From NCBI GenBank assembly GCA_046582185.1, contig JAYGEX010000020.1, positions 1 through 15,627 of the forward strand: a stretch of 15,627 bases of DNA, read 5' to 3'. Shown piece by piece: positions 6,191 to 14,074 of the stretch (the first letter of the stretch is position 1; each line of letters opens with the position of its first letter). The notes below the pieces were generated by a model. That model did no database searches and was not told the DNA's origin. It saw only the letters and a list, made by a program, of their open reading frames with translations. The translations under genes were made by a program, and so were the position numbers. This DNA is from GCA-002726655 sp046582185 (lineage in GTDB: Bacteria; Pseudomonadota; Gammaproteobacteria; Pseudomonadales; Azotimanducaceae).

Positions 6191-7432
6191 ATGGGGTGGA
6201 ATGTGTCTGGCGCGCTAACAGGTTTCCGGATCTGTGACTTCACTGGACAACTCGCGGGTGCCGGGGCGACACGTTGGCTTGCGGCTTTCGGTGCTGAAGT
6301 GATTCGAATTGAAGACCCTGTCAACGAGGGTCGATGGGATATTTTGCGCGGCAGTGTGCCGTTCAAGGATGAGCGACGGGGCATTGATATGGGTGGCGCG
6401 TTCAACAACCACAATGCAGGCAAGCTTGGCATCACCTTAAACCTTCGAACAGATAAGGCAAAAGATATCTTGCGTGAGATCATTAAGCGGTCAGATGCAG
6501 TGACAGAAAACTTTGCTGCGGGTGTTCTGGATAGATGGGGGTTTGACTACGAAGCAATAAAAGAAATACGACCCGATATTGTCTACGTATCCAATTGCGG
6601 CTTTGGCCACACGGGACCCTACAGTGCTTTTAAAACCTGGGGTCCGATTGTGCAGGCCATCTCGGGGCTGACATTTTCGTCATCTCTGCCTGGCAGGGAA
6701 CCGGCAGGGTGGGGTTACTCTTACATGGATCATACTGGCGGTTATTACATGGCGATGGCTATTATGATGGCACTGCTGCATCGACAAAACACAGGAGAGG
6801 GACAGTGGGTTGATCTTGCCACGACGGAAGCCGGGCTCAGCCTGAATGGTCCTGCGCTGCTCGACTGGACGGTGAATGGCCGGAGTCTCCGCACCGAAGC
6901 GGGCATCAATTCGAATCGCAGTCAATATATCCCCATGGCACCTCACGGGATTTATCCAGCGATTGGCGACGATAACTGGATCGCCATCTCATGTCGCCAC
7001 AATGATGACTGGCAGGCTTTGGCATCGGTTATTGATGAACCCTGGTGTGAATCTTTTTCTGAGGAATCGACAAGGCTTGAAACACAAGACGATCTGGACA
7101 AGCACATGGCATTGTGGACTGGTCCGCAAGATAAGTTTGACCTGCAGGAACGGTTGCGCGAGGCAGGCATTCCAGTTGCCGCGGTGCAGAAACCACAGGA
7201 ACGTATCGATCAGGATCCGACAACTGAAAACTTTGGACTCTGGCCGAAAGTCTCGCACACAAAAATGGGTGACGTCAGGGTAGATGGCAATCCCGTGCAT
7301 CTCTCTGAAACTGACTGGGAAATTCAGCGGGGGGCGCCATGTATAGGGGAACATACAGACAAGGTTCTTAACGAACTGCTTGGCATGTCAGCTGATGAGG
7401 TGAGTGAATTACGGAAGGAGGGCGTCATATGA
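6191..7432 (+). CDS. CaiB/BaiF CoA-transferase 2, catalytic subunit
   Basis: A 413-residue class III CoA-transferase with the complete fold. Landmarks are the N-terminal LTGFRICDFTGQLAGAG, LAAFGAEVIRIEDP near residue 30, NNHNAGKLGITLNL near 72, GFGHTGPY near 137, catalytic Asp180 in YSYMDHTGG, the TGEGQWVDLA strand, and C-terminal IGEHTDKVL. The start is uncertain: ATG 6191 has no good ribosome binding site, while GTG 6203 has GGGGTGG just upstream and would yield a protein starting SGALTGF. The gene overlaps CoA-transferase 3 by four bases (ATGA), so the two are translationally coupled. With its partner lacking the catalytic Asp, a heterodimer like BbsEF (benzylsuccinate CoA-transferase) is likely, with this as the active chain. 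The substrate is not indicated. Confidence 0.9.
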   Translation: MGWNVSGALTGFRICDFTGQLAGAGATRWLAAFGAEVIRIEDPVNEGRWDILRGSVPFKDERRGIDMGGAFNNHNAGKLGITLNLRTDKAKDILREIIKRSDAVTENFAAGVLDRWGFDYEAIKEIRPDIVYVSNCGFGHTGPYSAFKTWGPIVQAISGLTFSSSLPGREPAGWGYSYMDHTGGYYMAMAIMMALLHRQNTGEGQWVDLATTEAGLSLNGPALLDWTVNGRSLRTEAGINSNRSQYIPMAPHGIYPAIGDDNWIAISCRHNDDWQALASVIDEPWCESFSEESTRLETQDDLDKHMALWTGPQDKFDLQERLREAGIPVAAVQKPQERIDQDPTTENFGLWPKVSHTKMGDVRVDGNPVHLSETDWEIQRGAPCIGEHTDKVLNELLGMSADEVSELRKEGVI

Positions 7433-8667
7433 CTGCGCTAAAAGGGGTTCGTGTCATTGAACTGGCGAATGAACGGATTGCTTTTGCTGGAAAACTGCTG
7501 GCCGACATGGGCGCCGATGTGATCCTGGTAGAACCCGTTCGTGGTGATCCTTCTCGCAACTACCCGCCCTTTGTTGAAGATGAACCAGGCGAAAATCGCA
7601 GCCTTTATTTTTTGCATTACAACACCAGCAAGCGCGGCGTTACGCTCGATCTTGATTCGGTAGAAGGGCAGGCGAAATATAGAAGTCTGATCGCAGGTGC
7701 CGATGTGTTGTTAGAGTCCGAACCCATCACCAGACTTGCTGAGCTTAGTCTTGACCATGAGCACCTGAAGGATGCGGCGCCTCGCTTGATCCATGTTAGC
7801 GTCACGCCCTATGGCAGAAATGAACCGTTGTCAGACCTTCCCTGTACCGATCTCACTTTGATGGCGGCGGGTGGTCCTCCCTGGAGTTGTGGTTACGACG
7901 ATCATTCCCTGCCACCTGTCCGTGGATGGGGTAACCAGGGTTATCAGACCGGTTGTCACTATGCCGTGATGTCGATTTTGACGGCGCTGTTACATCGTAA
8001 TGGCGCAGGCGCTCAAACGGGTCAGGGTCAGTTTATTGATGTCAGTATGACGGCGGCATTGAATGTTACAACCGAGGCAGCCAGTTATGCGTGGTTGGTT
8101 GCCCAGGCAACAGTGCAGAGGCAGACCGGCCGTCACGCTGCCGTTAAACCAACCGGTGAATCCCAGATGGTATGCGCTGATGGGCACTATGTGAACACAG
8201 GCGTGCCGCCTAGATTCCCGAAAGAGTTTGGTAAGTTGTTGTCTTGGCTGACGGAGACTGGGCTTGTCGATCAGTTCCCCGAAGCCGTCTTTCTGGAGAT
8301 GGGTGCAAACTGGGAAGGACCTTTTGATTTGTCCCAGATCGGTACCGATGACACGATCACTGCGATCTTTATGGCTGGTCGTGATGCCTTGCGATTAATC
8401 GCCCAGAACCTTAAGGCATATGATTTCTTTACAGGTTGTCAGCAGGCAGGCTTATCCGTTGGCATCATCTACTCACCGGATGAGGCTTTTGAAGATGAGC
8501 ATTTCAAAGCGCGAGGATTTCACGTTGAAGTGCAGCACGAAGATCTGGGGCGGACGATAACTTATCCTGGTGCACCTTATCAACTGAGCGCAAGCCCTTG
8601 GGCAATATCCAGAAGGGCGCCGCATCTTGGTGAGCATAATGATGAGGTCTTTCAGTCTCTGGAATAA
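7429..8667 (+). CDS. CaiB/BaiF-fold protein 3, catalytic Asp missing
   Basis: A 412-residue protein of the class III CoA-transferase family, starting at ATG 7429 after a strong AAGGAGGG site six bases upstream. It has the family landmarks MTALKGVRVIELANE, LADMGADVILVEP near residue 24, YNTSKRGVTLDLD near 64, a C-terminal LGEHNDEVF, and the TGQGQFIDVSM strand. Where the other four transferases in the window have the catalytic Asp (17 residues before the end of the helix finishing in TALL or similar), this one has Tyr172 in GNQGYQTG. It should not form the aspartyl-CoA intermediate. Its start overlaps the stop of gene 2, so it is best read as the non-catalytic partner of a heterodimer. Its 3' end overlaps the opposing amidohydrolase remnant by 16 bases. 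Confidence 0.88.
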   Translation: MTALKGVRVIELANERIAFAGKLLADMGADVILVEPVRGDPSRNYPPFVEDEPGENRSLYFLHYNTSKRGVTLDLDSVEGQAKYRSLIAGADVLLESEPITRLAELSLDHEHLKDAAPRLIHVSVTPYGRNEPLSDLPCTDLTLMAAGGPPWSCGYDDHSLPPVRGWGNQGYQTGCHYAVMSILTALLHRNGAGAQTGQGQFIDVSMTAALNVTTEAASYAWLVAQATVQRQTGRHAAVKPTGESQMVCADGHYVNTGVPPRFPKEFGKLLSWLTETGLVDQFPEAVFLEMGANWEGPFDLSQIGTDDTITAIFMAGRDALRLIAQNLKAYDFFTGCQQAGLSVGIIYSPDEAFEDEHFKARGFHVEVQHEDLGRTITYPGAPYQLSASPWAISRRAPHLGEHNDEVFQSLE

Positions 8668-9191
8668 ATAATTTCACCATCCCGAATTGTCATCCGGACA
8701 TGAGCACTTGATAAATCGTTGCGCAACATTTGCCAGGATGCATCAAGAAGGCAGCAATCCGCAGGTACGCCGGGTTTGATTAAACGGATCGATGAAGGTG
8801 CGGCTAACTCACCCAAAAACCCATTCAGTGCCGCTTCCGGTGTGATGCGCTCAGATTTGTTGAGTTGATTGCCGTTGACAGTGGTGCGCGTCACTGCGGC
8901 ATCCATCGCTGCCCAGGGATCGGGATGCCCGAATGGCAGGTCGGTTCCAAATGCTGTAGGTATGCCGGCTTGAATTAAGGAGCCGGTTCGATAAAGGAAA
9001 GCGTGCTCGTCGCGCGGAATGTCATTTAGGTAGGCGTCCCCCCTCTCAGATATAAAATTTGGCTGAGTGACCACGGCCAGTCTGAGCTCCTTCAGTTGTT
9101 CTATCAGTAATGGCGGTATCACAGATGCATGTTCGATTCGGTCTCCGGCCAGGGTTCCGGCTAAGCGAAAAGCAGACAGAGTGAAGCACAT
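8652..9191 (-). pseudogene. Amidohydrolase (YtcJ-like) C-terminal remnant
   Basis: A 179-residue frame matching the C-terminal third of amidohydrolase_3/YtcJ-type metal hydrolases, which are usually about 450-550 residues. Visible are GDRIEHAS with the His ligand (residue 21), VVTQPNFI, AGIPTAFGTDLPFGHPDPW with the catalytic Asp at 84, and the closing composite-domain strands (PGVPADCCLLDA, VRMTIRDGEIIYSRD). The N-terminal part with the HxH metal motif and the barrel start is absent: an in-frame TGA lies at 9200-9198, and none of the three upstream frames to about 9400 looks like the missing part. This is therefore a 5'-truncated gene, most likely dead. It might once have hydrolysed an amide or ring bond. 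A link to the surrounding CoA pathway is unproven. Confidence 0.75.
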
Positions 9192-9426
9192 CCGGAATCA
9201 CGCTGGTTCGGAAAGAGTCTTACCAGGTTCTTGTTACCACCGCATCGTTAACTATTTTTGTGTTCCTGCAAAACTCAGAAGATCAATTACCGGGGTGTGT
9301 ATCTCTGATTGTCGCGTTCTATCACGTCTTTGAAGTTAGCACCGGAGCATGTCATCAGCATGTTAGGTTGATCTGTCGACCCTGCCTATGAGATTGTTCA
9401 AAATTAACACACCTTAAGGAAACACA
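9192..9426. other. Non-coding gap upstream of CoA-transferase 4
   Basis: This is the breakpoint side of the amidohydrolase remnant. Minus-strand frames are short and stop-ridden (for example a 22-codon piece starting MTCSGANFK near 9355). The promoter of CoA-transferase 4 is expected at its right end, but no clear -35/-10 pair stands out. Confidence 0.3.
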
Positions 9427-10644
9427 GTGAGCGACTATCTCTTCTCCGGACTTAAAGTAATTGACTGCGCAACGGTCATTGCCGCGCCTGCCGCTGCAAT
9501 GATGCTCGCGGACTACGGTGCGGATGTCATCAAGATCGAACAGCCCGGGGGAGGCGACATGTTGCGGATGCTTAGCGATATCCCAACAACACCTTATGCT
9601 GACAGTAACTGGTTCTGGCAGCTGGATGGTCGCAACAAACGGGGTATGGCACTGGACCTGAAACAACCAGCCGGGATGGAAATCCTGCGCAAATTGGTCG
9701 CTGCTTGTGACGTGTTTATCACCAATCAACCGTATTCAGTTCGAGAATCACTCGGCATTACTTATGACGATCTGAAACCGCTAAATCCCAGCATGATCTA
9801 CGCATCTCTCACTGCCTACGGAGAAAAGGGACCGGAACGCAAACGGAAGGGATTCGACCAGCTGGCATACTGGGCTCGAAGCGGACTAATGGAGCTTATG
9901 AGGGAGCCAGGCACGATACCAACTCAGGGTCTTCCCGGAATGGGTGATCACCCTACAGGTGTCGCTTTGTATGCCGGAATTGTGACAGCTTTATTGAAAC
10001 GGGAGCGCACGGGCGAGGGCAGTATGGTTGAGACCTCATTGCTCGCTAACGGCCTGTGGTCTGCCGCCGGGATAGCGCAGGGCGTGATGGCTGATGGTGA
10101 CCTGCCCTTGTATCGGTCATTAAATAGCAGCCCGCCCGCCATGATGCGGCCCCTTGAGACCAGCGATGGGCGGTGGTTACAGTTCAATATGATCCGCAAC
10201 GAAGAATTGCAAAGTCTACTTTTTGTCGCCATGGATGCCGCTGAGCTTTTCGCAGATCCCAGATTCAGCAGCCAGGAATTAATGTTCGAAAATCGCGAAC
10301 AATTGGGGCTCGAATTGCAAAAAATCATCGAACAAAATACAGCCAGTCATTGGATGCAGATCTTCGATTCTTTTGAACTCCCAGTCAATCTCGTTGCGCT
10401 GGTGGAAGAAAGCAAGCACGATCCGCAGGTGCTGCAGAATCAGATGGCCGTAGCGCCAGATGACGACAGGATCAAAATGCCACTCCTTATCAATCACCCG
10501 ATTCAAATATCCAATGTACCGAAGGTAGGACCCATATGCGCGCCGGGTCTGGGTGAACATAACGAGGAGATTCTAATCGAACTTGGTTTCGACGCAGATG
10601 AGATCAGTCAATTACAGGCAATGAGAATTGTCACGAATGACTGA
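9427..10644 (+). CDS. CaiB/BaiF class III CoA-transferase 4
   Basis: A 405-residue CoA-transferase starting at GTG 9427, six bases after AAGGA. Landmarks are FSGLKVIDCATVIAAP, LADYGADVIKIEQPGGGD near residue 28, GRNKRGMALDL near 68, AYGEKGPERKRKGFDQ near 130, catalytic Asp174 in PGMGDHPTG, TGEGSMVETSL, and C-terminal LGEHNEEIL. It appears catalytically intact and soluble. It stands alone on the plus strand, downstream of the amidohydrolase remnant, and its stop codon directly abuts the stop of the opposing ligase gene. It need not share a promoter with genes 2 and 3. The substrate is unknown. The family call is firm. Confidence 0.92.
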   Translation: MSDYLFSGLKVIDCATVIAAPAAAMMLADYGADVIKIEQPGGGDMLRMLSDIPTTPYADSNWFWQLDGRNKRGMALDLKQPAGMEILRKLVAACDVFITNQPYSVRESLGITYDDLKPLNPSMIYASLTAYGEKGPERKRKGFDQLAYWARSGLMELMREPGTIPTQGLPGMGDHPTGVALYAGIVTALLKRERTGEGSMVETSLLANGLWSAAGIAQGVMADGDLPLYRSLNSSPPAMMRPLETSDGRWLQFNMIRNEELQSLLFVAMDAAELFADPRFSSQELMFENREQLGLELQKIIEQNTASHWMQIFDSFELPVNLVALVEESKHDPQVLQNQMAVAPDDDRIKMPLLINHPIQISNVPKVGPICAPGLGEHNEEILIELGFDADEISQLQAMRIVTND

Positions 10645-10649
10645 TCAGT
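10640..10649. other. Palindrome formed by two abutting stop codons
   Basis: ACTGATCAGT contains TGA of CoA-transferase 4 (10642-10644) and, on the other strand, TGA of the ligase (10647-10645), with no base between them. There is no room for a conventional terminator outside the coding regions, so the convergent transcripts must overlap. Confidence 0.6.
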
Positions 10650-12147
10650 CGTCTTCAGTCTTGAACCATTCCCTGATAACTCTGCGTAGCAGTTTACCGG
10701 TTTCGTTGTAGGGGAGTTCTGAGGTGAAGTGAATCACCTCTGGCACCCGGGACGAACGAAGATGTTCGCGAATATGACGACGAAGCTCGTCCTCAGTGAT
10801 GCTTTGCCCTGCAGCTTCAACAACGGCGAGTGCTACCACTTCGCCCCACTCCTCGGAAGGTATGCCTACTGCTGCGGTATCAGCGATGGCCGGGTGCTGA
10901 TGGAGCAGATCCTCGATCTCACCGGGTGAAATATTCTCACCGCCGCGAACAATGACATCGTCAGCCCGACCAGATAAAAAGAGATAGCCATCGCCATCCA
11001 GATAACCCGCGTCACGGGTTGGAAACCAGCCGTCATTGTCGAGCACGCTGCGCCCGTCGTATTCACCGGAAACCTGAGGGCCACGTACATAGATTTCACC
11101 GGCCTCACTTGGACCAAGTTGTTTGCCCTCCTCATCACGAATCTCGATTTCAACCAATGGCAGGGGTAAGCCAACTGAGCCTAGTCTTGCACGTACCGCC
11201 GCGTCATCGTGATCGATCGCCGCGCGATGATCTTCCGGGCCCAGAAGCGCGATCGTTGAACTGGTTTCAGTTAGGCCATAGGCATTAGTGAAATTAACGT
11301 CAGGAAATAATTTCAGTGCTCGTTCTATTACGGGCACTGGCATCTTGCCGCCGCCGTAGGCGATGGATTTCAGGGAGGAAAGCGCTTTCGAGTCATGCTC
11401 AGAAGTGTCTAGCGCCTCGATAATTCGGGTCAGCATAGTGGGGACAACGAAGACGCTGGTGACGGTTTCTTCCGCGACCAGCCTTATCCATTCTGCGGCA
11501 TCGAAGTTTGCCAATTGCACAATCTGGCGGCAGGCATAGATATTACTCATCACTGCCGAAATACCGGCGATATGATAAGGCGGTACTGATACCAGCGTTG
11601 CTTCATCTTCAAGCGCACCCATAAACTCGACCGAACCCAATATATACGACACCAGGTGTTCATGGCGTAGTAACGCTGCCTTGGGAATACCCGTTGTGCC
11701 GCTGGTAAAAAGCTGTACTGCGACGGCTGCCGGATCTTCATTCCAGGCGACTTCCGTTTCTTCTCCGGTGAGCACGTCTTTAAGAAAATCGTTAGAGTCC
11801 TGAACAACCCAACCGTCAAAGTCATAAGTCTCGGTGCGCGGACCCGATATCAGGTAGGCCGGGCTGATGCGATCAAACAGGGGTACGATCTGCTCTTCAG
11901 TTAAACGATAGTTGAGTGGCACGTAGGGTATACCCGCTATGGCGGCGCCCATGAGGGCGATTGGTGTCGCCGGGCTCGATGTGTCGAGCATTGACACAAA
12001 TTTGCAGTTAGCCGTGGAAAAAAGAAAAGCTGCGCGTTTAGCGCCGCTGAATAATTCGGCGTAGGTATAGTGCGTGCCATCGTGGGTCAGTGCGCGACGG
12101 TCTGGACAAGCTTCCGCTGCCATCTGCAGGAAGAGCGCGATGTTCAT
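10645..12147 (-). CDS. AMP-forming acyl-CoA ligase
   Basis: A 500-residue member of the ANL superfamily that should activate a carboxylic acid with ATP and CoA to acyl-CoA, AMP and pyrophosphate. Motifs in order are the P-loop LFTSGTTGIPKAAL (147-159), PPYHIAG near 189, YGGGKMP near 264, NAYGLTETSS (288-297), GWFPTRDAGYLD (373-384), the hinge LSGRADDVIVRGGENISPGEIE (391-412), and the C-terminal catalytic Lys485 in NETGKLLRR. All residues needed for both half-reactions are present. The length is normal and there is no signal peptide or membrane segment. The ribosome binding site (CTGGAG) is about 10 bases from ATG 12147, so translation may be modest. It lies 150 bases downstream of the small cysteine protein on the same strand. 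The acid activated cannot be told from sequence alone. Confidence 0.92.
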   Translation of the reverse strand: MNIALFLQMAAEACPDRRALTHDGTHYTYAELFSGAKRAAFLFSTANCKFVSMLDTSSPATPIALMGAAIAGIPYVPLNYRLTEEQIVPLFDRISPAYLISGPRTETYDFDGWVVQDSNDFLKDVLTGEETEVAWNEDPAAVAVQLFTSGTTGIPKAALLRHEHLVSYILGSVEFMGALEDEATLVSVPPYHIAGISAVMSNIYACRQIVQLANFDAAEWIRLVAEETVTSVFVVPTMLTRIIEALDTSEHDSKALSSLKSIAYGGGKMPVPVIERALKLFPDVNFTNAYGLTETSSTIALLGPEDHRAAIDHDDAAVRARLGSVGLPLPLVEIEIRDEEGKQLGPSEAGEIYVRGPQVSGEYDGRSVLDNDGWFPTRDAGYLDGDGYLFLSGRADDVIVRGGENISPGEIEDLLHQHPAIADTAAVGIPSEEWGEVVALAVVEAAGQSITEDELRRHIREHLRSSRVPEVIHFTSELPYNETGKLLRRVIREWFKTEDD

Positions 12148-12274
12148 GAGGGTATTGCTCCAGAAATTTAACTAGTGTGCATCCGAAAATAGAAACCGCC
12201 GGTGTTACTTCCCTAGTAAGTGATTGTTTTATATAGCTAACGGAACTATAGTTTTGCAAATATTACTCAAAATT

Positions 12275-12288
12275 GTCCATTTATGGAC
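12275..12288 (-). terminator. Hairpin between small protein and ligase
   Basis: GTCCAT and ATGGAC form a 6-bp perfect stem with a 2-base centre, nine bases past the stop of the small protein. On the minus strand it is followed by AATTTTG, a poor T run. It could be a weak terminator, an mRNA-end hairpin, or an operator for the ligase promoter. Confidence 0.3.
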
Positions 12289-12297
12289 GGGAACTGG

Positions 12298-12588
12298 CTA
12301 GTCGGAGGAGGGCAGTTTCTTGGTGTCTTTAGTCATGAGTTCTTCGTCGTTGCAATAAAGCGAACCCTCACCCGTCTTAACGCAGAGCACCTCGATGGTT
12401 TCATCTGCGTTAATGTAACGTTTCCCGATGACGCAACCGTTCATCTTGTCGGCGTCACCTTCGTTTTTGTCAGGTGACTCATCGAATGCAGCGCCGCCGC
12501 AACTTAGCTCATCGCTTTCACCGGCTTTGATAATCATAAATTCTGCATCGCATACGGTGCTCTTTAGTCGCGTTCCAGGTTTTAGCAT
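12298..12588 (-). CDS. Small cysteine-rich protein near CoA genes
   Basis: A 96-residue soluble protein with no signal peptide. ATG 12588 follows an AGAGA element. It has five cysteines (13, 30, 52, 69, 79). Conserved-looking blocks are MLKPGTRLKSTVCD at the start, SCGG at 29-32, then after an acidic, low-complexity linker (about 35-48) VIGKRYINADETIEVLCVKTGEGSL and a KLPSSD end. I recall similar small proteins beside acyl-CoA synthetase and CoA-transferase genes in actinobacteria and proteobacteria, but I know no named domain or function. Paired cysteines around CGG could bind metal; that is a guess. It sits between CoA-transferase 5 (73 bases upstream) and the ligase on the same strand, probably in one operon. 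Confidence 0.75.
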   Translation of the reverse strand: MLKPGTRLKSTVCDAEFMIIKAGESDELSCGGAAFDESPDKNEGDADKMNGCVIGKRYINADETIEVLCVKTGEGSLYCNDEELMTKDTKKLPSSD

Positions 12589-12661
12589 GTTGATCTCTGT
12601 TGATATAGATAAGGCGATTGTAATAGTAAATTAATATGGTCGTCCGAGCACCCGCTTGGCG

Positions 12662-13837
12662 TTAGCTCACCACGCCATCACCAAACATCTTCTCAATACG
12701 GTCTTCACCCAGCGAAAATGATTCCAACACTTGCCGCGTATGTTGACCATGATCCGGGCTCGGAGACCCAGGTTCAAGTATTTCACCGCCGAATCGCGGC
12801 GGTGCTTTCACAATTCGCATAGAACCCATCAATGGGTGGTCGATAACCTCGAGGGAGCCGTTCGCCTGCAATTGCTCCTGGGCTAGTACCTCATCCCGGT
12901 CAAGACAACGGGCGCAAGGTACGTCCGCTTCATCCATTCTTGCAATTATTTCGTCGGTTGTGTATTTCAGGTACTCAGTCGCAACCAGCGCTTTGAAAAT
13001 GTCAATGTTGGCAAGCAAATTCTCCATGCCAACAAAACGTTCATCAGCCAATAGGTGTTCCATCCCCAAGGCAATGAGTGAACGCATCTGTTGGTCAGCG
13101 GTACCGGCGGAAATAGTGACGGAGCCGTCCTTAGTCACGATCAGGTCGTAGAGAATGTCGATGAGTAAAGGCTGCGGCGCAACATCTTCATCCAGTAAGG
13201 TATGGTTCTGGAATCCGTCAGGGAATATGAAAAACAAACCGGCATCTAACATAGACAGGTCAATGTGCTGACCTTCTCCCGTTTTTTCGCGATAATAAAG
13301 CGCGCTGGTGACTGCCTGACAAGCAGTGTATGCGGTGATCTTGTCGCAAATCAGTGTGCGAAAAAACGCCGGTTCTTCTTTACCCTGGGTCGCTGTAATA
13401 CCTGACTGAGCCTGGATGATCGGGTCGTACGCAGGGGCGCTGCTCTTCGGTCCGGTATTACCAAACCCTGAAATTGCGGTGTAGATTAATCGCGGGTTCA
13501 GCGCTCGCAGCGTTTCACTCCCCAAGCCAAGCTTGTCCATGACACCAGGTCTGAAGTTGTGAATAACCACATCTACCTCAGGTACCATTTCGCGAATCAG
13601 TGCTTGACCTGCCTCCGTTTTGATATCGACGCGAATCGCCTGTTTGCCGCGATTACAATTAGCAAACAAGGAGGAAATGCCGCCCTTGCTTACCCCTATA
13701 TAACGAAGCGGATCACCGGCACTCAATGGCTCGACTTTAATCACCCGGGCACCTTGTTCACACATTTGCATAGCCGCAAATGACGCGGTAATCATGGTGG
13801 AAAATTCCAGAATGGTAACGCCCTCAAGTGGCTTCAT
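12662..13837 (-). CDS. CaiB/BaiF class III CoA-transferase 5
   Basis: A 391-residue CoA-transferase with a strong start: AAGGAG at 13848-13843 and ATG at 13837. Landmarks are MKPLEGVTILEFSTMI, EQGARVIKVEPLSAGDPLR near residue 27, NCNRGKQAIRVDI near 60, GFGNTGP near 124, APAYDPIIQAQSG, catalytic Asp165 in LICDKITA, TGEGQHIDLSM, and PRFGGEI near the C-terminus. The last segment (PDHGQHTRQVLESF) has a GQHT in place of the usual GEHN/GEHT. It leads a leftward set with the small protein and the ligase and is divergent from the biotin carboxylase, which suggests it loads or unloads CoA on the carboxylase substrate or product. That role is inferred from position only. Confidence 0.92.
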   Translation of the reverse strand: MKPLEGVTILEFSTMITASFAAMQMCEQGARVIKVEPLSAGDPLRYIGVSKGGISSLFANCNRGKQAIRVDIKTEAGQALIREMVPEVDVVIHNFRPGVMDKLGLGSETLRALNPRLIYTAISGFGNTGPKSSAPAYDPIIQAQSGITATQGKEEPAFFRTLICDKITAYTACQAVTSALYYREKTGEGQHIDLSMLDAGLFFIFPDGFQNHTLLDEDVAPQPLLIDILYDLIVTKDGSVTISAGTADQQMRSLIALGMEHLLADERFVGMENLLANIDIFKALVATEYLKYTTDEIIARMDEADVPCARCLDRDEVLAQEQLQANGSLEVIDHPLMGSMRIVKAPPRFGGEILEPGSPSPDHGQHTRQVLESFSLGEDRIEKMFGDGVVS

Positions 13838-13888
13838 ATTCGCTCCTTAATTATTGTGGCTTCTTGCATGGAATCTAAAAACTGGGGT

Positions 13889-13926
13889 CAGGAGTGATGA
13901 GGTCATGGGACATGATAACGCTCCTG
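13889..13926. promoter_or_regulatory. Nested inverted repeats in divergent region
   Basis: An inner palindrome TCATG GGA CATGA (13903-13915) lies within outer arms CAGGAG (13889-13894) and CTCCTG (13921-13926). It sits about 50-90 bases upstream of CoA-transferase 5 and before the carboxylase promoter, a suitable place for a shared operator. A remnant of a small repetitive element is the alternative. Confidence 0.35.
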
Positions 13927-13998
13927 TGTGAAGTTCATTAATGATTTGAAAGATGGGGTAGAGTACACCAATCGACATTTGGCGTGTAACTCATTTAT

Positions 13999-14028
13999 TT
14001 GATCCGCCGAAGACAGAAAAAAGATAAT
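13999..14028 (+). promoter_or_regulatory. Putative sigma70 promoter of the carboxylase gene
   Basis: TTGATC (13999-14004), an 18-base spacer and GATAAT (14023-14028). The matches to consensus are 4 of 6 and 5 of 6. The leader to ATG 14075 is about 40 bases and carries the AAGGAG ribosome binding site. The -10 box is the same as that proposed for the crotonase operon. Confidence 0.45.
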
Positions 14029-14074
14029 GTTCTTTCCCGATCCCTGGTTTACACATTGAGTCAAGGAGACTTAG

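Noticed and set aside
6876..7283. 135-codon plus-strand frame inside CoA-transferase 2
   Set aside because: It is a shifted reading of a well-supported gene with no motif of its own.
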